A stretch of 64,000 bases of DNA from Enterococcus viikkiensis (GCF_005405345.1 NZ_BJDW01000002.1:1-64000), one strand, 5' to 3'; positions 39,584 through 49,250 are shown, numbered from the stretch's first letter. The notes: generated by a model from the letters alone, not told the origin. Numbers and translations are program-made.

Positions 39584-40231
39584 TTACTTACTTACAGTTT
39601 CCCAAAAACGATGAAAAGTTTCCAATTGTGTTAATTGTCGATTGCATTGATTACTGTCAGTACAAATGTAATTGCCTTTTTTTGTATATGTCCCATCACC
39701 AGCTGATTTTGTTGTTGTCAAAAAGAAACTCACAGTACTGATTTGATTACAAATCGCACAATGCCCTTTTTGAACCTCAGGACTGAAGCTCCCATAAATG
39801 CCTGAAAAACGTCCGTCAATTTGTCGCATCAAGTATTTTCGATTGGTTCCGCTATCGTTCCAGCCTAAGTAACTCAATTCAGTAAAATCCGTTTCCATTA
39901 AATCGGGATACTGCATCTTCTTCACTTTACGAAAACATTTATCGATTTGTTTAGTTGTTGGAATGTTCATAGGAACGACGAATGCTTTCAACTCATTAAA
40001 TAATTTTTCGAATTTGTCTCTAGTCAGACTTGTATGAAGAAATTGCTCCCAATAAATTTCTAATGCTGAATCACGGTTAAAAATGTCCGCAGTCTTACTT
40101 TTTATCAAGGTTTGTAAGGTTTGAATGGTTTGTTGATCATTGACTGAATGATACGCGGCAACTAGCTCGCTGATTTGTTGTTTACAATAGCCATATTCAT
40201 ATGGCTGAATAATTAGTTTTTCTGTATTCAT
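39584..40231 (-). CDS. FusB/FusC-like elongation factor G-binding protein
   Basis: This 215-residue protein fits the FusB family, whose members bind EF-G, release it from the ribosome and give low-level fusidic acid resistance. The helical N-terminal half leads to a C-terminal treble-clef-like zinc site with Cys158-x2-Cys161 and Cys190-x5-Cys196. The length is close to FusB (213). I chose the ATG at 40231, with CGAGGA upstream, over the longer frame opening at 40273. Such genes are common in low-GC Gram-positives as housekeeping homologues, so resistance is not proven. Confidence 0.8.
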   Translation of the reverse strand: MNTEKLIIQPYEYGYCKQQISELVAAYHSVNDQQTIQTLQTLIKSKTADIFNRDSALEIYWEQFLHTSLTRDKFEKLFNELKAFVVPMNIPTTKQIDKCFRKVKKMQYPDLMETDFTELSYLGWNDSGTNRKYLMRQIDGRFSGIYGSFSPEVQKGHCAICNQISTVSFFLTTTKSAGDGTYTKKGNYICTDSNQCNRQLTQLETFHRFWETVSK

Positions 40232-40536
40232 AGTTTTCCTCGTCTCTACTCTTTGAGGAAAAGAATTTCCCACAAAGGATTATTTATTAATCAACTTGAT
40301 TGTTTATTTTCTTAGCCCGTATGATCTAAGATGAGTACTTCAGCAAGATTCCCTTCTATTTTTGCCCCTTTGATACTGTGGTAAGGATAGTTGATTCGGG
40401 GTATTTCCGCAAGTTTTTTCATTAGGACTAAAAAAATTGATCTTTGACCTAGTTACTGGTTTATTAAGATTCTGTTATTTTCCTTTAATAAGAATCGTTA
40501 AACGCTGTAATATCAGCTTTTATATATGGAATACGT

Positions 40537-40565
40537 TTGACCTTACTTGTAAAAACGGATAGAAT
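40537..40565 (+). promoter_or_regulatory. Promoter of the LtaS-like gene
   Basis: -35 TTGACC (40537-40542) and -10 TAGAAT (40560-40565) are 17 bases apart, 38 bases before the ATG. The rest of the 372-base gap (40232-40603) shows no gene. Confidence 0.78.
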
Positions 40566-40603
40566 ATTTAAGATATATGGATAAAATTATGAGGAGCACG
40601 TAA

Positions 40604-42703
40604 ATGTCTCGTTTAAAAAAATACACAAATTTCATTAAAACACGAATAGGCTTTTTTAGCTTATTAATTCTTTTATTATGGTTGAAAAATATGTTTGCCT
40701 ACCTTGTTGACTTTCACTTAAGTATCCAAAGTGTGATGCAACTATTTATTTTATTAATCAATCCCTTGAGTATCTCAATGGTGCTGTTAAGTATTGGTCT
40801 GTTTATTAAACGGCCAAAGGTTGCGTATGCTACGCTGTTCAGCTTGTATGCACTACTAACCATTTGGCTATTTTCCAATGCCGTTTATTATCGAGAATTT
40901 ACCGATTTTATTACGATTAATACTTTATTAGGGGCAGGAAAAGTTTCTACTGGTTTAGGTGAAAGTGCCCTACGGCTGTTTCGCTGGTATGATTTTATTT
41001 ACATTTTGGATTTGTTACTCATTCCTGTTTTATTGATTCGAAAAAAAATACCGATGGCAACAGATTATCTGCGTTTTCGTCAAGCGACGGCATTGGCGGC
41101 TTTATCATTATTGATTGGTAGCGGGAATATTTTTTTAGCAGAGGTCGATCGTACGGGCCTATTGAGCCGACAATTTTCTCGTGAGTATTTAGTAAAATAT
41201 TTAGGGATCAATGCCTTTACTCTATACGATAGCTATCAAACCTATCAAAACAACCAGATCCGAGCAGAAGCCAGTCCTACTGATTTAAAGGAAGTTGAAA
41301 GCTACATTAAGGACCATTATGCTGCGCCTAATGATTCCATGTATGGAATCGTTAAAGGGAAAAACGTTGTCTACATCCATTTGGAGAGCTTCCAGCAATT
41401 TTTAATCGACTATCAACTCCCGGATGAGAATGGTGTGAACCACACCGTCACTCCCTTTTTAAATAGCTTGTATCATGGTGAAAGTACCTATAGTTTTGAC
41501 AATTTCTTTCATCAAGTGAAGGCCGGGAAAACATCAGATGCCGAAACATTGATGGAAAATTCGTTATTTGGCTTAAATCAAGGAGCTTTATTCACACAAA
41601 TGGGTGATAAAAATACGTTTGAAGCCGCCCCAAATATTTTAAAACAAAAGGCGGACTATACATCAGCCGTCTTTCATGGTCATTCCGCTTCTTTCTGGAA
41701 TCGCGACAAAACCTATAAACACTTGGGCTTCGATTATTTCTTTGATTCTTCCTATTATGATGTGAATGATGATAATTCCTTTCAATACGGGATGCACGAC
41801 AAGCCTTTCTTGAATCAGTCAGTCCAATATTTGGAACATTTGCAGCAGCCTTTCTATGCAAAATTTATCACTGTTTCAAACCACTACCCTTATTCTCGAT
41901 TTAAGAATGAGGAAGACGGATTCCCGTTGGCGAACACGAAGGATGAAACGATCAACGGCTATTTTGCAACTGCAAATTATTTAGATACCGCATTGAAAGA
42001 ATTTTTTGAGTACATGAAAGCTAGCGGGCTATATGACAACTCGATCTTTGTCTTGTACGGTGATCACTACGGTATTTCAAACACACGTAATAAGGACTTG
42101 GCTCCGTTACTTGGTAAAGATTCTGATAGTTGGACAGACTATGACAATGCTCAGCTGCAACGTGTTCCTTTCATGATCCATGTTCCTGGTGTAACCAACG
42201 GCGGCATCAATCATACCTATGGTGGACAAGTCGATGCTCTCCCAACTCTCTTACATTTATTAGGGGTTAATTCAAAAAAATATTTACAGCTAGGTCAAGA
42301 TTTATTTTCTCCTGAACATAAGCAAGTAGTGGCCTTTCGAGATGGTGATTTTGTGACTCCACAATATACTTTCTATGGGGGCAAAATGTACGACAATCAG
42401 ACAACACAAGTCATTGACGAACCGACACCAGAGCAAGAGCAAGTCTTTACCGCATTAAATCAGGCAGTGGATCAGCAACTGATTACCTCAGATAAAATCA
42501 ACAACGGTGATTTACTGAGGTTTTATCAAAATAGCGGATTGGACCCAATCGATCCCAACTCCTATGATTACCGTGATCAAAAAGCTCGATTAGAAGCGAT
42601 TGAACGACAAAAAGGTGCCAAGTCTTCTAGTTTGTATAGTGAAAATAATCAGCGTTCAACCGTTGGGCTTTATAAAACAAAAACCTACCAACAATACGAA
42701 TAG
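40604..42703 (+). CDS. Lipoteichoic acid synthase-like phosphoglycerol transferase
   Basis: This 699-residue protein has five N-terminal transmembrane helices (about 15-35, 45-67, 75-95, 130-147, 160-180) and a large extracellular alkaline-phosphatase-fold domain. Active-site features are HLES (Glu261), the nucleophile Thr310 in AGKTSDAETL, and the metal-binding YGDHYGIS. LtaS polymerises glycerol phosphate from phosphatidylglycerol on the outer membrane face; LtaP and YvgJ-type paralogues prime or modify. Which paralogue this is cannot be told. AGGAG precedes the ATG and a consensus promoter lies upstream. Confidence 0.9.
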   Translation: MSRLKKYTNFIKTRIGFFSLLILLLWLKNMFAYLVDFHLSIQSVMQLFILLINPLSISMVLLSIGLFIKRPKVAYATLFSLYALLTIWLFSNAVYYREFTDFITINTLLGAGKVSTGLGESALRLFRWYDFIYILDLLLIPVLLIRKKIPMATDYLRFRQATALAALSLLIGSGNIFLAEVDRTGLLSRQFSREYLVKYLGINAFTLYDSYQTYQNNQIRAEASPTDLKEVESYIKDHYAAPNDSMYGIVKGKNVVYIHLESFQQFLIDYQLPDENGVNHTVTPFLNSLYHGESTYSFDNFFHQVKAGKTSDAETLMENSLFGLNQGALFTQMGDKNTFEAAPNILKQKADYTSAVFHGHSASFWNRDKTYKHLGFDYFFDSSYYDVNDDNSFQYGMHDKPFLNQSVQYLEHLQQPFYAKFITVSNHYPYSRFKNEEDGFPLANTKDETINGYFATANYLDTALKEFFEYMKASGLYDNSIFVLYGDHYGISNTRNKDLAPLLGKDSDSWTDYDNAQLQRVPFMIHVPGVTNGGINHTYGGQVDALPTLLHLLGVNSKKYLQLGQDLFSPEHKQVVAFRDGDFVTPQYTFYGGKMYDNQTTQVIDEPTPEQEQVFTALNQAVDQQLITSDKINNGDLLRFYQNSGLDPIDPNSYDYRDQKARLEAIERQKGAKSSSLYSENNQRSTVGLYKTKTYQQYE

Positions 42704-42718
42704 ACGAGGTATTCGTAA

Positions 42719-42757
42719 AGAGGGTCTATGACAGCAACTGTCATAGACCCTCTTTTT
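42719..42757 (+). terminator. Terminator between LtaS-like and MutS2-like genes
   Basis: Perfect 16-bp stem AGAGGGTCTATGACAG / CTGTCATAGACCCTCT with a CAA loop and a TTTTT tail on the plus strand. It ends at the stop of the convergent gene at 42756. Confidence 0.93.
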
Positions 42758-44648
42758 AATTTGGCTGCTGGCGTTCTGCAGCAGCTTTTCTAAGTTTCCG
42801 TTGGGCTTTTTTAGAACCACGATCGATATCGCGGCGCTCTTTACGCGTTTGAAAATCTTCAAAAAGATTGTCAACATCATAATCAGCTGGATACAATTCT
42901 GACGCACGGAATTCCAATTTGATTCGCCGCTTGGGAACTTCGATAAATTTGTCCTCAAAAAAAACTGAGACGTTTTCACTAAATGGCATTTCTTGGTAAA
43001 TTAAAGCCGATTGCTGTTGCTCTAACAAAAAAACTTTGTCACCTTTATAGTAAGTCATTGTAGAAATCATAGTATTTGTCTTGCCGGATTCTTTGACTTT
43101 AAAATTTTTCTTCTCTAATTGATAATTTCGATCAACAAAATAGTTTTGAGCTTTTTCGATGATTTTGTCATCAATTGCCATTTTCTTTGCAATCCATAGT
43201 GCATTGCTTTCACCAGTTTGTCCAATCAACAGGCGATATTTGGGCGTAAGCCGTTCGGCATCAAAGTCCATAGCAGCTGTAATAAAGTCGGGATGCTCTT
43301 CAGCAAAACGCTTGATCTCGCCGTAGTGGGTCGTTGTAATCAAAATACTGCCCTTTTGGTAAAATTCTTCCATGATCGCTATTGCCAACGCAGCCCCTTC
43401 ATTTGGCTCAGTGCCGCTTCCTAGCTCATCCAATAGAATAAGGCTATTTTTGTGAGCCTGTCGCAGAATGGTTGAGATATTTTGCATATGTCCAGAAAAG
43501 GTGCTTAAGGCATTTTCAATACTTTGGGCGTCACCGATATCAACAAAAATTTGATCAAAAATAGCGATCTCAGAACCTGTTTTAGCTGGAATCTGTAACC
43601 CAATCATCGTCATTAGGGTCAATAACGCGACCGTTTTTAAGACCACTGTTTTTCCACCAGCGTTAGGTCCGGTGATTGTTAAGCCACGGTAGTCTTTACC
43701 AATGGTCAAGTCTAGCGGCACAGCATGAGCGATTAACGGATGAGTTGCTGCAACTAAATGAATGTAGCCGCGAGCATTTAGTTTTGGCGTTAACCCTTTT
43801 AACTCGCGACTGAATTTTCCGCGAGCAAAAATCTGATCGAACTCAGCGATAATCTCGATGCTTTGCTGAATCGCCGGCAAAGCTTCTGCCAATAGCCCGG
43901 TTGAGGTCGCTAAAATTTGATACACTTCCGCCTCCTCGGTCATTTTATGGTACATCAGCTGTTCATTCAAGCGACTAACGTTACTGGGCTCGATATAGGC
44001 TGTCGTTCCCTTACTAGAAAGCTCAACAATCGTTCCCTTCACTTGCTTTTTGTACGCGGCTTTGATTGGTACGGTAAAAATATCGTTTCGTTTAGAGATA
44101 ATCGCTTCTTGTACTTTTTCTTTATTTTGTCGAATGAATTTTTTTAGTAATTCTTGGATCTTATCCTCTGTTTCAGAAATCTCTCGTCGCGCACGTCGTA
44201 ATTCGCGACTGGCACTATCAACGACACGCCCATTGCGAATGACTTGATAAATTTCCTCTTCAATTTCTTGGAAATCATTTAATCCTTGCCCATAGCGATT
44301 CAGCAATGGGGCGATACTTTGATTCTTTTCAAAGAATTGACGAATCAAGCGCAAACTACGAAGGAAATCAGCATACTCTAACAATTCAGAAGGAGTTAAA
44401 ATAAAGCCCTTTTCCAGTTGATTTGTAATGTGTTCTGCACTTTGCAAGCCCATAAAAGGAACGTGCAACCCACTATCCAAAAGTTGCTTAGCTTCTTCCG
44501 TTTCAGTCAGCCTTTTTTCTACAACGGATAATTTAGAATGAGGCTGTAAATTGTCGATCAACGTTTTGCCAAAACTGCTAATCGCATAGTTAGCAAGTCG
44601 TTGTTTGATTTCAATAAATTGTGTTTTTGTAAATGTTTCGTTAGTCAT
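42756..44648 (-). CDS. MutS2-like ATPase lacking the Smr nuclease domain
   Basis: This 630-residue protein has the MutS2 core: helical lever/clamp region, Walker A GPNAGGKT at 327-334, and Walker B SLILLDELGSGTEPNEG near 403-419. The normal MutS2 (about 780 residues) ends in an Smr nuclease domain. Here the C terminus instead is a basic Arg/Lys-rich tail (about 600-630). MutS2 proteins act in suppression of recombination or rescue of collided ribosomes; this short paralogue may keep only the ATPase function. It is monocistronic on the minus strand. Confidence 0.85.
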   Translation of the reverse strand: MTNETFTKTQFIEIKQRLANYAISSFGKTLIDNLQPHSKLSVVEKRLTETEEAKQLLDSGLHVPFMGLQSAEHITNQLEKGFILTPSELLEYADFLRSLRLIRQFFEKNQSIAPLLNRYGQGLNDFQEIEEEIYQVIRNGRVVDSASRELRRARREISETEDKIQELLKKFIRQNKEKVQEAIISKRNDIFTVPIKAAYKKQVKGTIVELSSKGTTAYIEPSNVSRLNEQLMYHKMTEEAEVYQILATSTGLLAEALPAIQQSIEIIAEFDQIFARGKFSRELKGLTPKLNARGYIHLVAATHPLIAHAVPLDLTIGKDYRGLTITGPNAGGKTVVLKTVALLTLMTMIGLQIPAKTGSEIAIFDQIFVDIGDAQSIENALSTFSGHMQNISTILRQAHKNSLILLDELGSGTEPNEGAALAIAIMEEFYQKGSILITTTHYGEIKRFAEEHPDFITAAMDFDAERLTPKYRLLIGQTGESNALWIAKKMAIDDKIIEKAQNYFVDRNYQLEKKNFKVKESGKTNTMISTMTYYKGDKVFLLEQQQSALIYQEMPFSENVSVFFEDKFIEVPKRRIKLEFRASELYPADYDVDNLFEDFQTRKERRDIDRGSKKAQRKLRKAAAERQQPN

Positions 44649-44733
44649 AGTCTCTCCCTTTCGTTTAAGACCCTACCAAAGCCAAGGCAGACTTAACAAA
44701 AAATGTAATCGCAGTCGTTAAAAAATGGGACTG

Positions 44734-45079
44734 GCAGTTCGTTCAAACTGAAGTACTCACTTTTACTACGCATATGATTTTACTAAATGCGCTGAAGCAC
44801 ATAGTAGAACTCGCAGTCGACTCCAAAAATATGAAGGAAAATAAATTCCTATCAGAATTTATTTTTTATAGTCGTCGACATATCATCCAACTATACTTCT
44901 CACTTGAAGAATCAGTGATATTAATATACTTATTCCCTAGCGAAACGAGCTGCGAAAAGTTGTAAGGACAGCTAGTTCAAACTAAGGTACTCACTTTTCC
45001 AAGTTTAGGAAAAGTGAATTTAATTTTCACTACGCATACGATTCTACTAAATGCGCTGAAGCACATAGTAGAACTCGCA
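44734..45079. repeat. Imperfect direct repeat, two copies, non-coding
   Basis: Copy A (44734-44814) and copy B (44969-45079) share CAAACT.A.GTACTCACTTTT and a nearly identical 53-base block from ACTACGCAT to GAACTCGCA. Copy B has an extra segment that forms a 10-bp hairpin (TCACTTTTCC / GGAAAAGTGA, 44991-45017). The common block contains a hairpin (TTCTACTA / TAGTAGAA). The gap 44649-45302 holds no convincing gene; a 63-codon frame across copy A has no ribosome site. Confidence 0.7.
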
Positions 45080-45081
45080 AA

Positions 45082-45111
45082 AAAAGCTATAGAGATTCCT
45101 CTCCATAGCTT
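45082..45111 (-). terminator. Terminator downstream of asnB
   Basis: AAGCTAT.GAGA and TCTC.ATAGCTT pair around TTCC; on the minus strand the stem is followed by a run of seven U. It lies about 190 bases after the asnB stop. Confidence 0.7.
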
Positions 45112-45302
45112 GAAATGATTCATCCGCTTTGATAGGTATCTAATTTGGCATGCAAAATAAACTGTTAGACAACAGAATTTTTTGCTATTAAGTTACTCCA
45201 AATTAAATAACTACACTCACCAAGACACCTCATAATATTTGTTAAGTTTCCTTGTTATTAGCATAACCTGACAGATAATAATTGTCAAATTGAATGAAAA
45301 AA

Positions 45303-47183
45303 TTACGCAATTTCCGCTGGGACTGGTTTGACACCATCGTTGATGAAATAAACTTGATACCACGTTAAGAAGCTGTAAATCGTCCAAATTTTACGACGAC
45401 CGTCTGCTGTTCCAGCGAAGTTATCGTCTAATAATTTTACAATCTTATCTTGATCAAAGAATTCTTTTACAAAGTCTTGCGTAAAGACATCACGAACAAT
45501 GTGATAGTATTTTTCTTCACGCAACCAGTCTTTGATAGGAACTGGGAAGCCAAGTTTCTCGCGATTGTACCATTCTTCTGGCAAATGACGTGCAGCTGCT
45601 TGACGGAACGCGTATTTTGTATTTTCAGCATTGATTAAGTATTTCGTAGGAACAACCTCTGAAACCTTCATCAATTCTTTATCTAGTAATGGAACACGAA
45701 CTTCTAATGAATTGGCCATCGATAATTTGTCAGCTTTCAAAAGAATATCTTTTGGCATCCATTGGTGCATATCCAAATATTGCATTTTTTTGATTTCGGA
45801 CATGTCTTGAACTTTTTCGTAATGCACGTCAACAATATCTTTGATCGTAGGGCTTTGTTGGAATTCTGGTTGTAAATAATCAACCGCTTCATCTTCTTCA
45901 AAGACTCTCGCTTGACCGATGAAGAATTCTTCAGCCGGCGCTAATGACGTATACAAATGCAACGCACCTTTGAAGGTCTTGCCTTTCAAACCTTTAGCGA
46001 TCGAGTAGCGCATGCCTTTTGGCAATTTTTTCAGTCCTTCAGCCACAACCATTACAGCTTTAGATCGCGTGTTCATCCCATAAGCTTGATATCCAGCGAA
46101 CAATTCGTCTGCGCCTTCACCACTCAATGCCACACGGACATCATGACTAGCAAGTTCGGCTAAGAAGTACAGGGGCACGCAGGAAGGATTTGAATCAGGT
46201 TCATCCAAATGGTATTGAATCAGTGGGAAATATTCAAAGGCTTCATCTCCGGTAACCACACGAGACGTATTATTTAAATCAATCAAATCCGCCAATTTTT
46301 TAGCTTCGATGGATTCATTATATGATTTGTCGCCAAAGCCGATCGAATAGGAATGCTCTGGACGTAATACAGCTGTTACGTAACTTGAATCGACACCAGA
46401 TGATAAGAACGAGCCAACTTCAACGTCAGCGATTCGGTGAGCTTCTACTGATTTCACAACCGTGTCATCAATCAAGTCAACCGTTTCATCTAACGTCATG
46501 TTGGTTTCTTGCTCTTTAACATCCCAATATTGCTGGATATCTAGCTTGCCATCTTTATAAGTAAAGTAATGTCCTTCTTTGATCCGATAAACGTTCTTAA
46601 AGAACGTTTCGTCTAAGGCTGAATATTGGAAGGTCATATAAGGCTTCAAGGCTTCTCTATTAAGCTCTTTAACAAAGTTTGGATGTTGTAAGAAGCTTTT
46701 GATTTCTGAACCGTACATGAACGTTCCATTCATTAATGCGTAATACAAAGGCTTAATCCCAAAATGATCACGGGCGCCGAATAATTCTTGTTTTTTCGTA
46801 TCCCAAATCACGAAGGCGAACATCCCACGGATTTTTTGCAACAGTTCTACACCGTATTCTTCGTAGCCATGCAGTAGGACTTCTGTATCCGAATGGGTCG
46901 TAAAGATATGCCCTTTCGCAATCAGATCTTCCCGAATGCTTTGATAATTATATATTTCTCCATTAAAGGTAATGATTTTCGTTTCATCTTCATTTTTGAT
47001 GGGCTGAGTACCACCTTCAAGGTCAATGATACTTAGACGACGGAATCCTAAAGCAGCGCCCTCATCGATAAATTGTCCCGCACTATTTGGTCCACGGTGG
47101 ACAATCGTATCCATCATATTTTTAACAATTTGCTCTTTTTGCGTTGTATTTGAACGATCAATAAATCCTACAATTCCACACAC
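45303..47183 (-). CDS. asnB: Asparagine synthase (glutamine-hydrolysing)
   Basis: This 626-residue class II amidotransferase makes asparagine from aspartate, ATP and glutamine. After removal of Met the catalytic Cys2 begins CGIVGFIDRS. The glutaminase domain includes FNGEIYNYQ, and the synthetase domain has the pyrophosphate loop SFLSSGVDSSYV and EGADELFAGY. The start codon is GTG, with AGAGGG 8 bases upstream. The length and the Lys/Ile-rich C terminus fit Firmicute AsnB of about 630 residues. It is monocistronic. Confidence 0.95.
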   Translation of the reverse strand: MCGIVGFIDRSNTTQKEQIVKNMMDTIVHRGPNSAGQFIDEGAALGFRRLSIIDLEGGTQPIKNEDETKIITFNGEIYNYQSIREDLIAKGHIFTTHSDTEVLLHGYEEYGVELLQKIRGMFAFVIWDTKKQELFGARDHFGIKPLYYALMNGTFMYGSEIKSFLQHPNFVKELNREALKPYMTFQYSALDETFFKNVYRIKEGHYFTYKDGKLDIQQYWDVKEQETNMTLDETVDLIDDTVVKSVEAHRIADVEVGSFLSSGVDSSYVTAVLRPEHSYSIGFGDKSYNESIEAKKLADLIDLNNTSRVVTGDEAFEYFPLIQYHLDEPDSNPSCVPLYFLAELASHDVRVALSGEGADELFAGYQAYGMNTRSKAVMVVAEGLKKLPKGMRYSIAKGLKGKTFKGALHLYTSLAPAEEFFIGQARVFEEDEAVDYLQPEFQQSPTIKDIVDVHYEKVQDMSEIKKMQYLDMHQWMPKDILLKADKLSMANSLEVRVPLLDKELMKVSEVVPTKYLINAENTKYAFRQAAARHLPEEWYNREKLGFPVPIKDWLREEKYYHIVRDVFTQDFVKEFFDQDKIVKLLDDNFAGTADGRRKIWTIYSFLTWYQVYFINDGVKPVPAEIA

Positions 47184-47238
47184 AATCTCTACCCTCTTTC
47201 AAACATGGTAAATGATACTCTTTCATATTAACTTTCAA

Positions 47239-47258
47239 AGTATATCATACGATTTAAT
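47239..47258 (-). promoter_or_regulatory. Extended -10 promoter element of asnB
   Basis: On the minus strand TGATATACT forms an extended -10 (hexamer TATACT = complement of 47239-47244), 56 bases before the GTG start. No good -35 is visible. Confidence 0.5.
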
Positions 47259-47341
47259 GACTTTCACGATTGAACGTGATTTCCTTGCAAAAAAGGCGAA
47301 AACCTTAATAATTTTCAAAGGTATCGTGAATTTGACGAAAA

Positions 47342-47367
47342 AAACTGTGCCAAGCTTGGCACAGTTT
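47342..47367 (-). terminator. Terminator of the 47370-49250 gene pair
   Basis: A perfect palindrome AAACTGTGCCA-AGCT-TGGCACAGTTT lies 2 bases after the stop codon at 47370; on the minus strand seven U follow. Confidence 0.93.
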
Positions 47368-47369
47368 CA

Positions 47370-48401
47370 TTAATCCGTAATTGTTAACGGCACCAAGAAA
47401 GGATAGCTGCCAAAGAATTCAATCAGCGATTTATTTTTACGATCGGTATTTAACTTTAGACTGCTAGTCTGCTCTAGCTTGTCTTGTTTGATCGTGACGG
47501 TTTGATTGCCATCAAGAGCGATTAAATAACTGTCCTCGCCAACTTTTTTAAAGTCATATTTTTCATTATCCATTGTGGTAATAAAAATCTGATCTAAAAC
47601 AGCCGCTGGTGTTTGGTGTTTCAACTGCACATCGAGATTTAACGGTTCGCTATTGTCTAAAAGATTCTTACCGAAACTAAATCCGAGACCCTTCATATGG
47701 GCAATGACATCATTCATTTCACGACTAAACATCGAGTTTTGTCCGCTAGTATAAATGTGCTCATAGTAACAGTCCTTCAGCAGTGTCAATACAGCAGCAT
47801 CTAAGACGTTTACGGACATAGAAGCCGGATCAACCTCCATCAGTTTTATTTTCTCGCTACGGAGTTTGCCATCAGAAGTAGGCATCATGAAGCTGAAACA
47901 AATTTTTTCCTCATTCATTAAGCGATAGGATAGGTTGAAATGTTTTGTTTCCCACGTTGAAAATTCATTGGAGGAAAGTTGCAGTCCGTGATTTTCTAAT
48001 GGCTTAATCAATTCAAAGGTAAAGTATTCCATTAAGGCCCCTTTAGCAATCGCTGAAGCAGATTCTTCCTCTTTCACAAAGATTTTCTTATAGAAATCCA
48101 ACAACGTTGTAAAGTCAGATTCCATCAGAAGTTTGCGAAATTTCAAGTCCGCTAATTCTTTTTCAGCATCAGCGATTAAGCTCAGAAGGTCCTGATAATT
48201 CTGTTCGCGATTGTCATAATAATTCAAAGCGGACTCACTGACTGGCTTGTCTTGAACAGTCGTTTTAAGACTTTCTGTCCCAATGTCTTCCGCGGATTCT
48301 TCCGGGTGTAGAATCTCTTTTTCGCGAATATTTAATTCGGCCTCTTCCGTGTCTACTAAGGAATCATAGATTTGATTCATTCGATTCTTCTCTTCCGCCA
48401 T
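47370..48401 (-). CDS. Unknown cytoplasmic protein (second of a pair)
   Basis: I do not recognise this 343-residue protein. It has no signal or membrane helix. The first 90 residues are acidic and probably disordered or coiled-coil (DAEKELADLKFRKLLMESD), followed by a globular domain (about 110-343) with no clear catalytic motif. Its ATG directly follows the stop of the gene at 48402, and the ribosome site (GGGGGCGG) lies inside that gene's end, so the pair is translationally coupled and probably acts together. Confidence 0.75.
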   Translation of the reverse strand: MAEEKNRMNQIYDSLVDTEEAELNIREKEILHPEESAEDIGTESLKTTVQDKPVSESALNYYDNREQNYQDLLSLIADAEKELADLKFRKLLMESDFTTLLDFYKKIFVKEEESASAIAKGALMEYFTFELIKPLENHGLQLSSNEFSTWETKHFNLSYRLMNEEKICFSFMMPTSDGKLRSEKIKLMEVDPASMSVNVLDAAVLTLLKDCYYEHIYTSGQNSMFSREMNDVIAHMKGLGFSFGKNLLDNSEPLNLDVQLKHQTPAAVLDQIFITTMDNEKYDFKKVGEDSYLIALDGNQTVTIKQDKLEQTSSLKLNTDRKNKSLIEFFGSYPFLVPLTITD

Positions 48402-49250
48402 TTATTCCGCCCCCTTGTTTAAGAAATCCACGATGAATTGGTCAAGTGCGGCATCCATTTCGTCTAAGCCACCGAAGCGTTTATTGATTAAGCGCAGCTC
48501 TTTCAACGCAATGGCTTGTTCCAACGCGAGGCCATGCATTTTATTCGCTAATTCGATCTTTTGTGATTCCCCAGATAATTGGTCCCCTGCAAAAGGCGCC
48601 CACTGGCTACGTTGTTTTTTTAGATCCTTTAAGCGGGTCTCAACTTCTTCGACTTCTTCTTCGATCTTTTTGCGATTCATGAAGGTTTTTGATTCCTCAA
48701 GCTCTTCCTTCGTCTTTTCCTCTTGAGCGATCTTAACATCTAACTCCCGCAACTCAGATTGCGCAGCAATTGTTTTCGCATCAAAATTATCTTGCTGATC
48801 TTGTAAATCAATTAATTGCGACTTATAGTCTTCATCCATGACGCGTTTCCATTGGTCACGTATTTCAGGTAAAATTTTAATCGTTGGCTGTGTCGCATCG
48901 ACCTGTAGAACGGTCCGATCGCGATAATAACTTCCAATCTGGTAGTTCATTAAGACAGGCGAAACAACTTCCCGCATGATCATAAATGGGAACGCCCGCT
49001 GGATTTCTTGATCTAATTTGCTAGTCAAATAATTGTCGATCTCGTGATTCATGTTGCTGGATTGTTGAATCGAGGCTGGCAACTCTTTCCAATAGATACG
49101 ATAAACATCGCCCATTCGTTCAGCCGCCATCGCTTCTTCCAACTGTTTGATTTGCCCCATTAACCCGCCTAACACATCTGAAGCTGATTCCTTTACCGAA
49201 TCAAATGATGTGTCGGTTTGATGCTCTTCCTTTTTTTCTGGAGTCTCCAT
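48402..49250 (-). CDS. Unknown coiled-coil protein (first of a pair)
   Basis: This 282-residue protein is unknown to me. An N-terminal globular part (about 30-130) contains IYWKELPASIQQ and MIMREVVSPVLMNYQIGSYY. It is followed by a long Glu/Lys-rich coiled coil at about 145-220 with heptad-like spacing. There is no membrane segment. AAGGAGGG precedes the ATG. Its partner follows without gap. The pair ends in a palindromic terminator. Confidence 0.75.
   Translation of the reverse strand: METPEKKEEHQTDTSFDSVKESASDVLGGLMGQIKQLEEAMAAERMGDVYRIYWKELPASIQQSSNMNHEIDNYLTSKLDQEIQRAFPFMIMREVVSPVLMNYQIGSYYRDRTVLQVDATQPTIKILPEIRDQWKRVMDEDYKSQLIDLQDQQDNFDAKTIAAQSELRELDVKIAQEEKTKEELEESKTFMNRKKIEEEVEEVETRLKDLKKQRSQWAPFAGDQLSGESQKIELANKMHGLALEQAIALKELRLINKRFGGLDEMDAALDQFIVDFLNKGAE

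Noticed and set aside
44774-44965. 63-codon ORF in the repeat region
   Set aside because: No ribosome site, unusual composition, spans the repeat copy.
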